A stretch of 64,000 nucleotides of DNA, from the NCBI RefSeq assembly GCF_002157895.1, contig NZ_CP021377.1, positions 2,790,001-2,854,000 of the forward strand, written 5' to 3'. Position 1 is the first letter of the stretch; every line of letters starts with the position of its first letter. Positions 26,945-36,117 of this stretch are shown here, piece by piece. Below the pieces are notes generated by a model that searched no databases, was not told where the DNA came from, and saw nothing but the letters and a program-made list of their open reading frames with translations. This DNA is from Oceanisphaera profunda. GTDB taxonomy: Bacteria; Pseudomonadota; Gammaproteobacteria; Enterobacterales; Aeromonadaceae. Made by a program: the position numbers and the translations under genes.

Positions 26945-27994
26945 ATGTCTTATCAGCCACAAAAATTAATTTTGTTGTTTGATGGCACGTGGAATGATCC
27001 GCAAACCAACACCAACGTAATCAAACTGGCGCGCAGCATAGCGCCGTTTGCGGGCTTGCAACGCCAGCGATTTTTTTACAGCCCAGGTGTGGGCACCACA
27101 GATGCCACTCGCCTAATGGGCGGCTTATTTGGTGTGGGTTTAAGCAAAAACCTACTGCAAGGTTACGATTGGCTGGCGCGCCATTACCGGCCCGGTGATG
27201 AAGTGTGGGTGTTTGGATTTAGCCGTGGTGCTTATACCGCGCGTAGCATGGTGGGTATGATCCGAAAATGCGGCTTGCTGCACATAGTCACGCCCACCCA
27301 ATTGGCAGAGGCCGAACGCTTATATCGTAATAAAAGTGCCGCGCCCGATGGCGAGCAATGCCAACAATTTAGGCGCCAATACAGCCAAGAAATCAAAATA
27401 CACCTGCTGGGTGTGTGGGACACAGTCGGCGCCTTGGGCATACCGGGCACCTTGCTTTCGGAGCGCGGTACTTATGCTTGGCATGACACTCGGCTGTCAA
27501 AAATAGTGGAGCGGGCATACCAAGCCATCGCTCTAGACGAGCACAGAGCCGTGTATAACACAGTGCCTTGGACCAGCCCTAACGGCCAAAAAAAGCCCGC
27601 ACAAAAAATAGTGGAGCAACGGTGGTTTATTGGGGCCCATGCCAATGTGGGCGGCGGATATATTAATGATCCCTTAGCGGATTTAGCCCTGGCGTGGATG
27701 CAGCAAAAAGCCATGGCCGCTGGCCTAGTATTGGACGCCATACAGCCCGCTGAAAACCCGTGGCTAACCGCCCCTACCGATTCGTATCACCAGTTTCTTG
27801 CCGGATTTTATCGCCATTATCGGCGCTGGTTTCATCCAGGCGACGGCCGTTTTTATCGCAGCTTATATACAGGTGAAGCCGGTGAGCGGTCGGTGGGCGT
27901 CACTATCGATGATGCAGTGTGGCTGCGTTGGCAGCATGTGCCCAGCTACCGACCTTATCCCCTTATTCAAGCGGGGCTTGAGCCACCGCTTTAA
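26945..27994 (+). CDS. DUF2235 / Tle1-like alpha-beta hydrolase
   Basis: A 349-residue protein with the DUF2235 catalytic fold used by T6SS phospholipase effector Tle1. LILLFDGTWNDP (8-19) starts the domain, the nucleophile elbow is G91-F-S93-R-G95, WDTVGALGIPG and AHANVGGGYINDPLADLAL supply the Asp and His regions. I chose the ATG at 26945 because GGAGG lies 8 bases upstream; the earlier ATG at 26930 overlaps that SD. No vgrG, PAAR, adaptor or immunity-like gene is adjacent, so a secreted effector role is unproven and a housekeeping lipase is equally possible. Confidence 0.84.
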   Translation: MSYQPQKLILLFDGTWNDPQTNTNVIKLARSIAPFAGLQRQRFFYSPGVGTTDATRLMGGLFGVGLSKNLLQGYDWLARHYRPGDEVWVFGFSRGAYTARSMVGMIRKCGLLHIVTPTQLAEAERLYRNKSAAPDGEQCQQFRRQYSQEIKIHLLGVWDTVGALGIPGTLLSERGTYAWHDTRLSKIVERAYQAIALDEHRAVYNTVPWTSPNGQKKPAQKIVEQRWFIGAHANVGGGYINDPLADLALAWMQQKAMAAGLVLDAIQPAENPWLTAPTDSYHQFLAGFYRHYRRWFHPGDGRFYRSLYTGEAGERSVGVTIDDAVWLRWQHVPSYRPYPLIQAGLEPPL

Positions 27995-28172
27995 TTTCTC
28001 AGCTGATACGCAGTGTGTATGCCAAGCGCGACCAGTGCACGTACTAAAGTCCTATGTGTATTTTCTTAACATTCTGTTAAGGTCTTGCGCATTATGGATG
28101 CTGCAACAGTATCTTTGGTCTAAATACGCTAACTGCGCTTAGCTGACTAGCTATCTAAGGGATTATTAGACG

Positions 28173-29258
28173 ATGATGTGGAAAATTTGCCGAATGGCCA
28201 GTGCTTTCATTGGTGTAATAGTGGGTGCCGGTTTTGCCTCAGGCCAAGAAGTACTGCAATACTTTACCAGCTTTGGTTATATGGGCACCGCCGCCGCCGT
28301 GGTCGCCACCGCCTTATTTGCCTATTTAGGCATGATGCTCACCACGCTGGGCAGTCGCACTCAGGCTCATTCTCATAAAACCGTTATTTATCAGATCAGC
28401 GGCCGCCACTTAGGCGTTATCGTCGACTACATCATTATCTTTACCCTGTTTGGCGTGGGCGTGGTCATGATCGCCGGCGCCGGCTCTACGCTTAATCAGC
28501 AATTTGGCATTCCGGCTTTCATCGGCAGTGTGGTCATGACCCTATTAATGGGTGCCACCTTAATGCTCAAAGTACAAAGAGTAGTGGCACTGATTGGCAG
28601 CATAACGCCATTTTTAGTGCTGGCGCTGGCCTTAATTTGTGGTTACAGCTTATTGACTATGGACCGCACCTTTGCCGAATTAGCCCCTATTGCTGAAAGC
28701 ATGGAGTCTACCTTGCCCCATTGGCTAATCTCGGCCGTTAACTATGTGTCCTTTAACATTGCCGTGGGTGCGGCCATGTCATTGGTGATGGGTGGCGCCG
28801 AGAAAAATGAAAACGTCGCTAAATGGGGCGGTTTGCTGGGTGGCGTAGGGGTGGGGGTGTTGATCATGATCAGTCACCTGGCCATGTTCTCGCAAATCGA
28901 CAATATTGGCGGTTATGCGTTGCCGTTATTAAAAATTATCGATGGCATTTCGCCTTGGTTGGCCACCGGTATGTCATTTGTGCTGTTTGGCATGATCTTC
29001 AGTACCGGTGCCGGCATGTTCTATGCCTTTGTGGCCCGCTTTGTAGAGATGCGTACCCCAGCCGCCAACCGCTTTAGTATCGCCACCTTGCTGATTGGCT
29101 TTATCGCCAGCTTTGCCGGCTTTACCAAGTTGGTCGCCTTCTTCTATCCGTTAATTGGCTACTTAGGCTTATTCTTAGTGTTCGCGTTAATCGTGGCGCC
29201 CTTTAAGCTCAAGCGCGATGCCAATCGAGCTGAGTTGGCGACGAGCGCTAGCAACTAA
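28173..29258 (+). CDS. YkvI family membrane transporter
   Basis: A 361-residue inner-membrane protein with about ten hydrophobic helices and the YkvI signature GVIVGAGFASGQEVLQYF (residues about 14-31). The family belongs to the APC/LeuT-like superfamily and its substrate is not established. MGGAEKNENVAKWGG is the only long polar loop. Followed by a strong terminator; single-gene unit. Confidence 0.85.
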   Translation: MMWKICRMASAFIGVIVGAGFASGQEVLQYFTSFGYMGTAAAVVATALFAYLGMMLTTLGSRTQAHSHKTVIYQISGRHLGVIVDYIIIFTLFGVGVVMIAGAGSTLNQQFGIPAFIGSVVMTLLMGATLMLKVQRVVALIGSITPFLVLALALICGYSLLTMDRTFAELAPIAESMESTLPHWLISAVNYVSFNIAVGAAMSLVMGGAEKNENVAKWGGLLGGVGVGVLIMISHLAMFSQIDNIGGYALPLLKIIDGISPWLATGMSFVLFGMIFSTGAGMFYAFVARFVEMRTPAANRFSIATLLIGFIASFAGFTKLVAFFYPLIGYLGLFLVFALIVAPFKLKRDANRAELATSASN

Positions 29259-29291
29259 CCGGCGTATTACATAAATGCAGCCGTACGCTTT

Positions 29292-29320
29292 AAGCCGCCC
29301 AATATCTGGGCGGCTTTTTT
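29292..29320 (+). terminator. Terminator after the YkvI gene
   Basis: AGCCGCCC/GGGCGGCT stem, seven-base loop, followed by six T. Confidence 0.9.
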
Positions 29321-29507
29321 ATGCGCAACCAACTGACCCTATTATTAAGGTCAGTTTTTAAGATCGCTCTCAAGATAAAGTGCGGGATTAATATTTTAAG
29401 TGGCGCTAAGTGAAGGGTGATTAACCGCGTAAACAAAGCGCATGTTACTCAGCGGCTTAAATTGCTATTATTGGGCGTCAAAAAATTATCATTCAAGGAT
29501 TAAGGTA

Positions 29508-30227
29508 TTGGCTAATTTCGATTACGTTACCGCAAACAAATTAACCCTGAATGCCCATGGGTATAAAAATACCAATCGCACGCTCGTAGCCCTAGTTGGG
29601 CTGGGCATTGCGTTTGTGGTATCGGCGATTTACCTACCTGCCACCCCTATAGTGCTGTTGCTTACGGCCGTTGCTTGGTGGTCGCAAAAAAGCCATCCCA
29701 TTTTGTTAGCCGGTGCCGAGGGTGAAGACTTAGTAATAAACCTGCTCAGTGCACTGCCAGACACCTTTACTGTGTACAACCAAGTTGATCTTCCCAATGC
29801 TAAATCGCGCACCGGCTTTAACGAAGCAGACGTCATAGTGGCGGGGCCCAATGCGGTGTTTGTGATTGAAGTGAAACACAACAGTGGCAGCATTAGAGGG
29901 GCAGATACCGACCGAGAATGGCGAATAGAGAAGACCAGCCGTGGCGGCAGCGTATATGGAAAAACCATGCGCAATCCCATCTCCCAAGTTAAACGCCTAG
30001 TCTGGCTGCTTTCAAAAGACTTAAAAGCCAAAGGCTCGCGCGCCTGGATCCAAGGCGTGGTCTTATTTAGCCACCCAGATGTAGATGCAAAAATTGAGAA
30101 TGACTCCAACGTACCAGTAATGGGCCGAGCAGACATAGTTAACTACATCAACGCTTACCAAGCCAAATTTGATATTGCCAATAACGCTAAATTGATTAGC
30201 GATATCGCAGCACTAAAAGGCGCGTAA
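29508..30227 (+). CDS. NERD domain-containing membrane protein
   Basis: Nuclease-related-domain protein. Two membrane helices (about residues 28-68) precede the NERD core: GAEGEDLVINLLSALP, then an Asp in FNEADVIVAGPN and the EVK motif in VFVIEVKHNSG, which form the D-ExK active-site pattern of the restriction-nuclease fold. I prefer the TTG at 29508, with AAGGA 8 bases upstream, giving 239 residues. An ATG at 29442 would add 22 residues but has no ribosome-binding site. Substrate unknown; such proteins occur in both housekeeping and defence settings. A small gene follows 36 bases later. Confidence 0.8.
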   Translation: MANFDYVTANKLTLNAHGYKNTNRTLVALVGLGIAFVVSAIYLPATPIVLLLTAVAWWSQKSHPILLAGAEGEDLVINLLSALPDTFTVYNQVDLPNAKSRTGFNEADVIVAGPNAVFVIEVKHNSGSIRGADTDREWRIEKTSRGGSVYGKTMRNPISQVKRLVWLLSKDLKAKGSRAWIQGVVLFSHPDVDAKIENDSNVPVMGRADIVNYINAYQAKFDIANNAKLISDIAALKGA

Positions 30228-30263
30228 TCTCATTACTTAACTTAACAGGAGAGCCTAAGCTCA

Positions 30264-30635
30264 ATGTCTGATGTAAACCACGCTAAAGGCATAGCCCCTG
30301 CAATTAAACCGACTGAAGCTAGACTTTTCGAAGCTAAAAGTATTGAAGCTAAAGCAATCGAAGCTAAAAGTATCGAGCCGAAAACCCTCGCCGAACTGCA
30401 GGCCATGCACACCGGCACTTTAATGAGCCGGCGCCAAGCACTATTAAAGTGCCCAGAAACCTCCACGCTCACCATTGCAGATAAAGCCTCGCTATTCACG
30501 CCCATCCGCTTTAAAGACACCACCGTTTGGCAAAACGCCTACCGCGAGCTAAAAACCGAGCTCGATAAACGCGAGCACCTGCCCAATAAACAAGAGCGCA
30601 AAGCCCTGCGCCAAGCCAGAGCAAAGAAAAGATAG
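30264..30635 (+). CDS. Uncharacterised basic protein with EAK pentapeptide repeats
   Basis: A 123-residue protein without a domain I recognise. Residues 22-40 contain four consecutive pentads of the form (F/I)EAK(S/A), the last being IEPKT, encoded by imperfect 15-bp direct repeats (30327-30383). The middle contains LMSRRQALLKCPE and the C-terminus is strongly basic (RKALRQARAKKR), suggesting nucleic-acid or ribosome contact. GGAGAG precedes the ATG. Possibly cotranscribed with the NERD gene. Confidence 0.65.
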   Translation: MSDVNHAKGIAPAIKPTEARLFEAKSIEAKAIEAKSIEPKTLAELQAMHTGTLMSRRQALLKCPETSTLTIADKASLFTPIRFKDTTVWQNAYRELKTELDKREHLPNKQERKALRQARAKKR

Positions 30636-30649
30636 CGCTATCGCACCCG

Positions 30650-32611
30650 TTAACGGCGCGGTGTGGTGGCATGTAACAAGCGGGCAAGCAGCATGAGCTC
30701 GCTTGTTATCTCCGCCAAAAAATCGTCTTGCGATGGTTTTTCCGTATCGGGCACGGTTTCTTGCCAGACTGTTTCTGGTCTTAATACGGCAGTAAGCGGT
30801 ACATTACCAGCCATTAAAGACTGCATCTGCTGTGCCAATGCCTCTACCTCCCCCGCCTGCGGTAGCGGGTCATCCGTGCTCCAGTTATCTGCATAAATGG
30901 TTACCCTGTCCGCCAAACGCTCCGCGGCCATAATAATCGGAAACCACTTCGTCGCCTCGCGGCTGGCCGGTGGCGGCTCAGACAGCTGCTTTTGTAACTG
31001 GCTGCGTAAGTTAGAAAGCTGACGATACACATCGCGACGCAGGCTGGGTAGCGTGGTGGCTGCTGGCTCGCATACACCGCGCAAATAATCGGCCAAGGCC
31101 TGCATGGCGACTTGATAAGAGCTAGCCAATTGCCGTTCGTGGGATCTAGACCAAATAAAGTAACCAAATATCAAGACGATAGTGCCGCCGATGGCGGTGT
31201 CTATTAAGCGTTGGCCTGCATAATTGATGTTCACCATACCGGGAGAGGTGAGATCAATTAAAATCAGCACCAAAGGCGTGAGTAAGATGGATTGCAACGC
31301 ATAAGAGCGCAATACGGCCCATGGCATACAGGCGGCCAACGCAATTAAGATCGCCAATAAGCCAATGCCTTTGGGCACCAATATTAAGATGGCTGAGCCA
31401 ATGAGTACACCAATCGCAGTGCCAATAATGCGCAATACCGCGCGTACAAATACCGAGCCTAATTCCGGTTTCATCACCAGCGCTACCGTCAGCGGTATCC
31501 AATACCAATGATCATCTTGCACCCAATATTTCATCGAATAGGCGATGGTCATGCATAACGATAATTTAGCGGCAGTTTTAAGTACCTCAGGGCCGACAAT
31601 TAAATGGCTTAATTTTAAGTAGCGATTCATCCATAACGTGGATATAAGCGCCGATATATTCCATCGCTGGTCATGACTGCGAGCGGTCTTGGCATTAGTC
31701 ACATCTAACAGCTCAATACTGGCGGCCAACAGATTAACCCGAGACACTAATCTGTTATTGGGTGCCAAATTACTGGGCAAGGATGGCAAGGCATGTTTAT
31801 GGCGCACCGCATAGGATAATTGCTGCAGCCAGTGGGCATTAGCGAGCAGTAAGCTGGCATCGTGATGCGCCAAAATAGCGGAAAACACCCCATCGCCAGC
31901 TTGTAAAATTGCCGTGTGATGTTGATTGCTTTGGGAGTGTGCATAACGGCTGTCGATCAACACTGTATACAAGACTTCATATTGATCAATCACGGCTTGG
32001 CGACTTTGCTCACGCAGCCGCCGACTCGAGTGATCGTTAGCCTTGGCACAGGAGCTGGCAAGCTGGGCCAGGGTCATTAAATAATCGGCTAATAGCTGGC
32101 GCTGTGGACGACGCCTGTCAATTAACGCCTCCACGCCCAGCAAGAGCGCATAAAAAGCCGCCCCCACTAAATACAATGCCGCCACCTGCCAATAAGGGAT
32201 CACATTATGAATATCTGGCGCCAAGCCAAAGGCAACGGTACCGCCAATTAAAGCCTGCAAGGTGCCTTTAGAATAGGCGGGCCCATAACTATTCAGAATA
32301 CCCGCCACAAAAGACAACAATGCCCCAATAGCGAGCGCCAGCGGATACGGCAAGGCCCATAAATGACCGGCAAAATAGCCCAGTGCGCCAATAGGCGCGA
32401 CGATTAACAGCCGGTTGAATAAAGAACGATACGAGCCTGGCCCTTCGCCCGCCGACTGCATCATAACGCCGAGAGTGACCCACAAGCAGAACAGCATCTG
32501 ACCGCTTAAGATGCCGACTGCCAGCGGCGTGCCCACGCCAATCGCCATGCGTATGCTGCGCCCAGTAGGCCATTTAGCCGGATTAGAACGTAATAGCTTA
32601 TGCAACCACAT
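30650..32611 (-). CDS. FUSC family aromatic-acid-exporter-like protein
   Basis: Predicted inner-membrane efflux component of the YccS/AaeB-like FUSC family. Two blocks of five to six hydrophobic helices (about 15-165 and 355-480) each precede a helical cytosolic domain. The repeated FUSC-type segment can be seen in the second block as MTIAYSMKYWVQDDHWYWIPLTVALV (read in pieces), followed by RIIGTAIGVLIGSAI. No membrane-fusion partner gene is adjacent. Start chosen at 32611 (GGTAGG upstream, 653 residues); 32629 is an alternative. Convergent with the preceding small gene, 14 bases apart. Confidence 0.82.
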   Translation of the reverse strand: MWLHKLLRSNPAKWPTGRSIRMAIGVGTPLAVGILSGQMLFCLWVTLGVMMQSAGEGPGSYRSLFNRLLIVAPIGALGYFAGHLWALPYPLALAIGALLSFVAGILNSYGPAYSKGTLQALIGGTVAFGLAPDIHNVIPYWQVAALYLVGAAFYALLLGVEALIDRRRPQRQLLADYLMTLAQLASSCAKANDHSSRRLREQSRQAVIDQYEVLYTVLIDSRYAHSQSNQHHTAILQAGDGVFSAILAHHDASLLLANAHWLQQLSYAVRHKHALPSLPSNLAPNNRLVSRVNLLAASIELLDVTNAKTARSHDQRWNISALISTLWMNRYLKLSHLIVGPEVLKTAAKLSLCMTIAYSMKYWVQDDHWYWIPLTVALVMKPELGSVFVRAVLRIIGTAIGVLIGSAILILVPKGIGLLAILIALAACMPWAVLRSYALQSILLTPLVLILIDLTSPGMVNINYAGQRLIDTAIGGTIVLIFGYFIWSRSHERQLASSYQVAMQALADYLRGVCEPAATTLPSLRRDVYRQLSNLRSQLQKQLSEPPPASREATKWFPIIMAAERLADRVTIYADNWSTDDPLPQAGEVEALAQQMQSLMAGNVPLTAVLRPETVWQETVPDTEKPSQDDFLAEITSELMLLARLLHATTPRR

Positions 32612-32973
32612 AATACCTACCCATCTCATTTAAGGGTTTGAGTCCAATAAGCTAGCCTATATCGATAAACATTACCGCGTCTTAACCTAGGTTTTAAGCA
32701 TGGCGCCGAGCGTTAGGGCAGTGTTGAAAGCTTAATTTTTAATGGTTAATTAAATGGAGAGGGCAACATAGAGCGCCAAGTTTAAAAAGATTTGCTAACT
32801 TGTAGCCGCAGTTGGCTGTTAAAAGCAGTACTCCCATGCCATCGGCCCACGAAGCCAAGTACCGTATCTTCACTAATATTTACCTATCAGCTTACCTTTA
32901 CTTTACTATACTGGGTTGGATTCAATTGAGTTAATTGTCAGCCACATGCTTGTGCAATAAGGAGAGTGCATTC
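32612..32973. other. Intergenic region between FUSC and beta-CASP genes
   Basis: About 360 bases holding divergent promoters. GGCGCCGAGCG near 32702 is a short module E remnant and ACTTGTAGCCGCAGTTGG near 32797 a module F remnant. Otherwise nothing recognised. Confidence 0.45.
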
Positions 32974-34392
32974 ATGGAGCAACAGCAAATCAAGACTTTG
33001 CATCACGGTGGCGTGGCGGGCGTTACCGGTTCTTGCCACGAATTGCGAGTGGGCGAGGCGGGCGTATTAATAGATTGCGGCCTGTTTCAAGGCCGTGATC
33101 GGCGCGACGACTTACAGATAGAATTCGCCATCGACCACATTCGCGCTTTAATCGTGACCCATGTACACATTGACCATATCGGGCGCATTCCCTATCTACT
33201 GGCAGCAGGCTTTAGCGGCCCCATTTACTGCTCAGCACCGTCGGCCTTATTGTTGCCGGCCATGTTAGAAGATGCGCTAAAAATTGGTTTTACCAAAAAT
33301 AAGGCGCTGATCGCCAGAGTATTGGCGAAGTTGCAGTCACAACTGCAGCCGCTGCCTTATAACGAATGGCAGCCGATAGCAGGCATGGAGCTGAACATTC
33401 GCTTACAAAGAGCCGGCCATATTTTAGGCTCGGCCTATGTGGAGTGCGCAACGCCCAGCCAGTGCATAGTGTTCAGTGGCGATTTAGGCGCACCCCATTC
33501 GCCATTACTCATGCCGCCACTTCCGCCGGCACGCGCTGAGGTATTAGTACTCGAAAACACTTATGGCGATAAAGATCACGATAACCGCTTAGATAGACGG
33601 CTGCGCTTAAAAGCGGCCATAGAGCATGCGCTGGCCGATGGTGGCACGCTGTTGATCCCCGCTTTTAGCTTAGGGCGCACCCAAGATCTCTTATATGAAA
33701 TAGAAGGCATTATTAGTGAGTTCGGTCATCATAATGTAGCCTCTGGCTTACCCTGGCATGAACTAGAAATCGTAGTGGACTCGCCACTGGCGGCTAACTT
33801 TACCGAGCTGTATCGCAAGCTAAAGCCCTTTTGGAATCTTGAAGCTCAAGCGCGGCTGCGCGAGGGGCGTCATCCGTTGGCGTTTGAGCAAATGACGGTG
33901 ATCGACAGCCATCAAGATCACTTACTCGCGGTGCAATTTTTAGCGCGCAATCATAAGCCCTATATCGTACTGGCCGGCTCCGGCATGTGTACCGGCGGGC
34001 GCGTGGTCAACTATTTAAAAGCCTTGCTACAAGATGCCCGCAACGATGTATTGTTTGTGGGCTATCAAGCAGAGGGCACACCTGGGCGAGCAATACTGGA
34101 CTACGGCCCACCTTTTAATCCGAGCTTAGATCCGACCTTAGCTGATGCAGCACAAACCTCGCCAGAGCCTTGGGTAGAGCTAGATGGCCAGCGTTTTACC
34201 ATCCGCGCCAAGGTACACCAAGTCAGCGGTTATTCCGCCCATGCCGGCCAAGCGGATTTGATTGCGTTTGCCACCGCCATTACTCCTCATCCTAAGCAAA
34301 TAAGATTGGTCCACGGCGAAGCACAAGCCAAAGCGGTATTGCAGAAAAAGTTACAAGCACTACTGCCTGCAACAGAAGTGCTGATCCCTTAA
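32974..34392 (+). CDS. MBL-fold RNA metallo-hydrolase with beta-CASP domain
   Basis: A 472-residue protein of the CPSF/YSH1-like (COG1236) group, expected to be an RNA endo- or exonuclease. Metal motif H63-V-H65-I-D67-H68, then SGDLG. The beta-CASP domain spans about 190-390 with LIPAFSLGRTQDLLYEI and GSGMCTGGRVVNYLK; GYSAHAGQADLI supplies the last His. AAGGAG lies 9 bases before the ATG at 32974; an in-frame TTG at 32935 is less likely. No KH domain. Single gene. Confidence 0.9.
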   Translation: MEQQQIKTLHHGGVAGVTGSCHELRVGEAGVLIDCGLFQGRDRRDDLQIEFAIDHIRALIVTHVHIDHIGRIPYLLAAGFSGPIYCSAPSALLLPAMLEDALKIGFTKNKALIARVLAKLQSQLQPLPYNEWQPIAGMELNIRLQRAGHILGSAYVECATPSQCIVFSGDLGAPHSPLLMPPLPPARAEVLVLENTYGDKDHDNRLDRRLRLKAAIEHALADGGTLLIPAFSLGRTQDLLYEIEGIISEFGHHNVASGLPWHELEIVVDSPLAANFTELYRKLKPFWNLEAQARLREGRHPLAFEQMTVIDSHQDHLLAVQFLARNHKPYIVLAGSGMCTGGRVVNYLKALLQDARNDVLFVGYQAEGTPGRAILDYGPPFNPSLDPTLADAAQTSPEPWVELDGQRFTIRAKVHQVSGYSAHAGQADLIAFATAITPHPKQIRLVHGEAQAKAVLQKKLQALLPATEVLIP

Positions 34393-34885
34393 TACACGCG
34401 GTAAGGGCAATGTTGAATGCTGAATTTTTAATGTTGAATGGAAAGGCCAGCCGAGCCTAGAAAGGCCTTTCGAACTTGTAGCCGCCCGTCTCTTTGGTAA
34501 AGAGGACTTCGGCGGGCCAGCGTAGCTGGATAGTTTTAAACCAACTATAAACCTCCGAGCTTGCAGGCGTCATCTTTGTTAAACACAGCGCTTGCCTAAT
34601 TTGCCCAGATGCAAGGGTATAAAGCTGTCCGAAAACATTAAAATCAGGTGCTAAAAAACTTGTATTTATAAATATTGATAGCGTTAAAGTTATTGCTAAC
34701 GGCTTGCTGCTGTTTTTAACGCTGTTACAGCGAACAGCCTAAGACTGTAATGCTGGTATCTCAGAGTTAAATTTGATAGAACAAGCTTTAATTTAGCTAA
34801 TTTATATTTAATTTTAGATATAAATCGCACCAAAAACATAGACAACACAGTAGTTTGATGGCGCGATAATTTAAGAGGGAAATAA
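34393..34885. other. Intergenic region with module F and a long inverted repeat
   Basis: Module F at about 34470-34540 (TAGCCGCCCGTCTCTTTGGT, GGCGGGCCAGCGTAGCTGG). AGCGTTAAA (34680-34688) and TTTAACGCT (34715-34723) form a 9-bp inverted repeat enclosing 26 bases. 34760-34880 is very AT-rich and likely the promoter of the next gene. Confidence 0.5.
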
Positions 34886-35254
34886 ATGAAAGTAGCAGGC
34901 ATGGCTCTACTCATCAGCTTAGGTTTGAGCGCTTCAGTACAAGCAGCAACCGCTAACATTCCCAGCTCATTTCATGGCTTTTGGGAAGAGGCTGAGATGT
35001 GCAAACTCGCACTTGAGATAGGCGCGCCTAACACTGGCGCCGTTATTTCAGCAACAGAAGTACACGGTTATGAAAATCACTGTGAAGTAAAAGAAGTCAC
35101 AGCTCCGAGTAAAAATACCATTGAAGTAAGCCTAGCATGCATGCAAGAGGGCGAAAGCCACAATGAAACGCTAGAGCTAAGAAGCTTTGATAATAAATAT
35201 TTAGTAATCTCACGTGAGGGCGATAACACTTTGCCGCTTGTGCGTTGTGAGTAA
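34886..35254 (+). CDS. Small secreted protein of unknown function
   Basis: 122 residues with a Sec signal peptide, MKVAGMALLISLGLSASVQA (cleavage after 20). The mature part carries four Cys (MCKLAL, NHCEV, ACMQ, VRCE), enough for two disulfides, and a beta-rich pattern. FHGFWEEAEMC near its start resembles small periplasmic lipocalin-like or inhibitor proteins, but I cannot name the family. AGAGGGAAA precedes the ATG. The next gene follows in the same direction 75 bases later. Confidence 0.72.
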   Translation: MKVAGMALLISLGLSASVQAATANIPSSFHGFWEEAEMCKLALEIGAPNTGAVISATEVHGYENHCEVKEVTAPSKNTIEVSLACMQEGESHNETLELRSFDNKYLVISREGDNTLPLVRCE

Positions 35255-35329
35255 AATGCGTAACTTTTAATTATCACTAAGATATTACTTGATTGTTTAA
35301 ATTAATTGCATAAGCAAGGAAGCAAAGTA

Positions 35330-36091
35330 ATGAATATGGAATTGTTCACGTCGCCCACATTAATGGCTGTTCTAAGTGTTTTGTTTTTTATTGTTGTAGC
35401 CTTGCTAAGTGTTAAAGCTCGCGGTAGAAAATCAATTCATCCTTATCAAAGATTAAATGCGATCTTCACTCCCGCCGAAAGATCATTTTTTGGCGTGTTA
35501 AGCCAAGCGGTGAGTGATGACGCACTTATTTTTGGCAAGGTGCGCGTGGCAGATGTACTTACGCCTAAAAAAAGTACAGTGAAAGGTGTGTGGCAGACAG
35601 CGTTTAATAAAATATCGGCCAAGCACTTCGACTTTGTACTGTGTAGCAAAGACGATTTATCGTTCTTATGTGCCATAGAGCTAGACGACAGATCTCATAA
35701 CAGTGCCAAAAGACAGGTGAGGGATGCTTTTTTAGAGGAAGCATGCGAATCAGCTAGTTTTCCCTTGATCCGATTCCCTGCGAAATCTAGCTACAAAATC
35801 AGTGACGTACGCGATGCATTGAAAGTTGTTTTGGGAGACTCTCCAGCGAGCGAAGCCTTGTCTGCAATAGTAAATACCCCATCTTACGAGAACCTTGAAT
35901 CAAGGGAACCAAGCGTAATAGGTAAAGTGAGCGCAAGCAGCGACTGGGAGCAGGAACACGAAAAGAGTTGTCCTAAGTGCGCCTCAGAAATGACGTTAAG
36001 AGTCGCTAAAAAGGGCAACTCAGCCGGTAACGAGTTTTGGGGCTGCAGCGCTTTTCCCAAGTGCCGGCATATAGAGCCGTTAAGTAATTAG
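35330..36091 (+). CDS. DUF2726 protein with topoisomerase-type zinc ribbon
   Basis: A 253-residue protein with one membrane helix (about 9-29), a DUF2726 domain (about 45-170) of the restriction-endonuclease-like fold, recognisable by FTPAERSFFGVL and CAIELDDRSHNSAKRQVRD, and a C-terminal CPKC...CSAFPKC zinc ribbon as in topoisomerase I tails. Start at 35330 follows AAGGAAG. Predicted to process or bind nucleic acid at the membrane. It runs convergently into the helicase gene with a 26-base gap. Confidence 0.82.
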   Translation: MNMELFTSPTLMAVLSVLFFIVVALLSVKARGRKSIHPYQRLNAIFTPAERSFFGVLSQAVSDDALIFGKVRVADVLTPKKSTVKGVWQTAFNKISAKHFDFVLCSKDDLSFLCAIELDDRSHNSAKRQVRDAFLEEACESASFPLIRFPAKSSYKISDVRDALKVVLGDSPASEALSAIVNTPSYENLESREPSVIGKVSASSDWEQEHEKSCPKCASEMTLRVAKKGNSAGNEFWGCSAFPKCRHIEPLSN

Positions 36092-36117
36092 TTCGCAAAA
36101 TTGTAGTGCTGAGAGTC

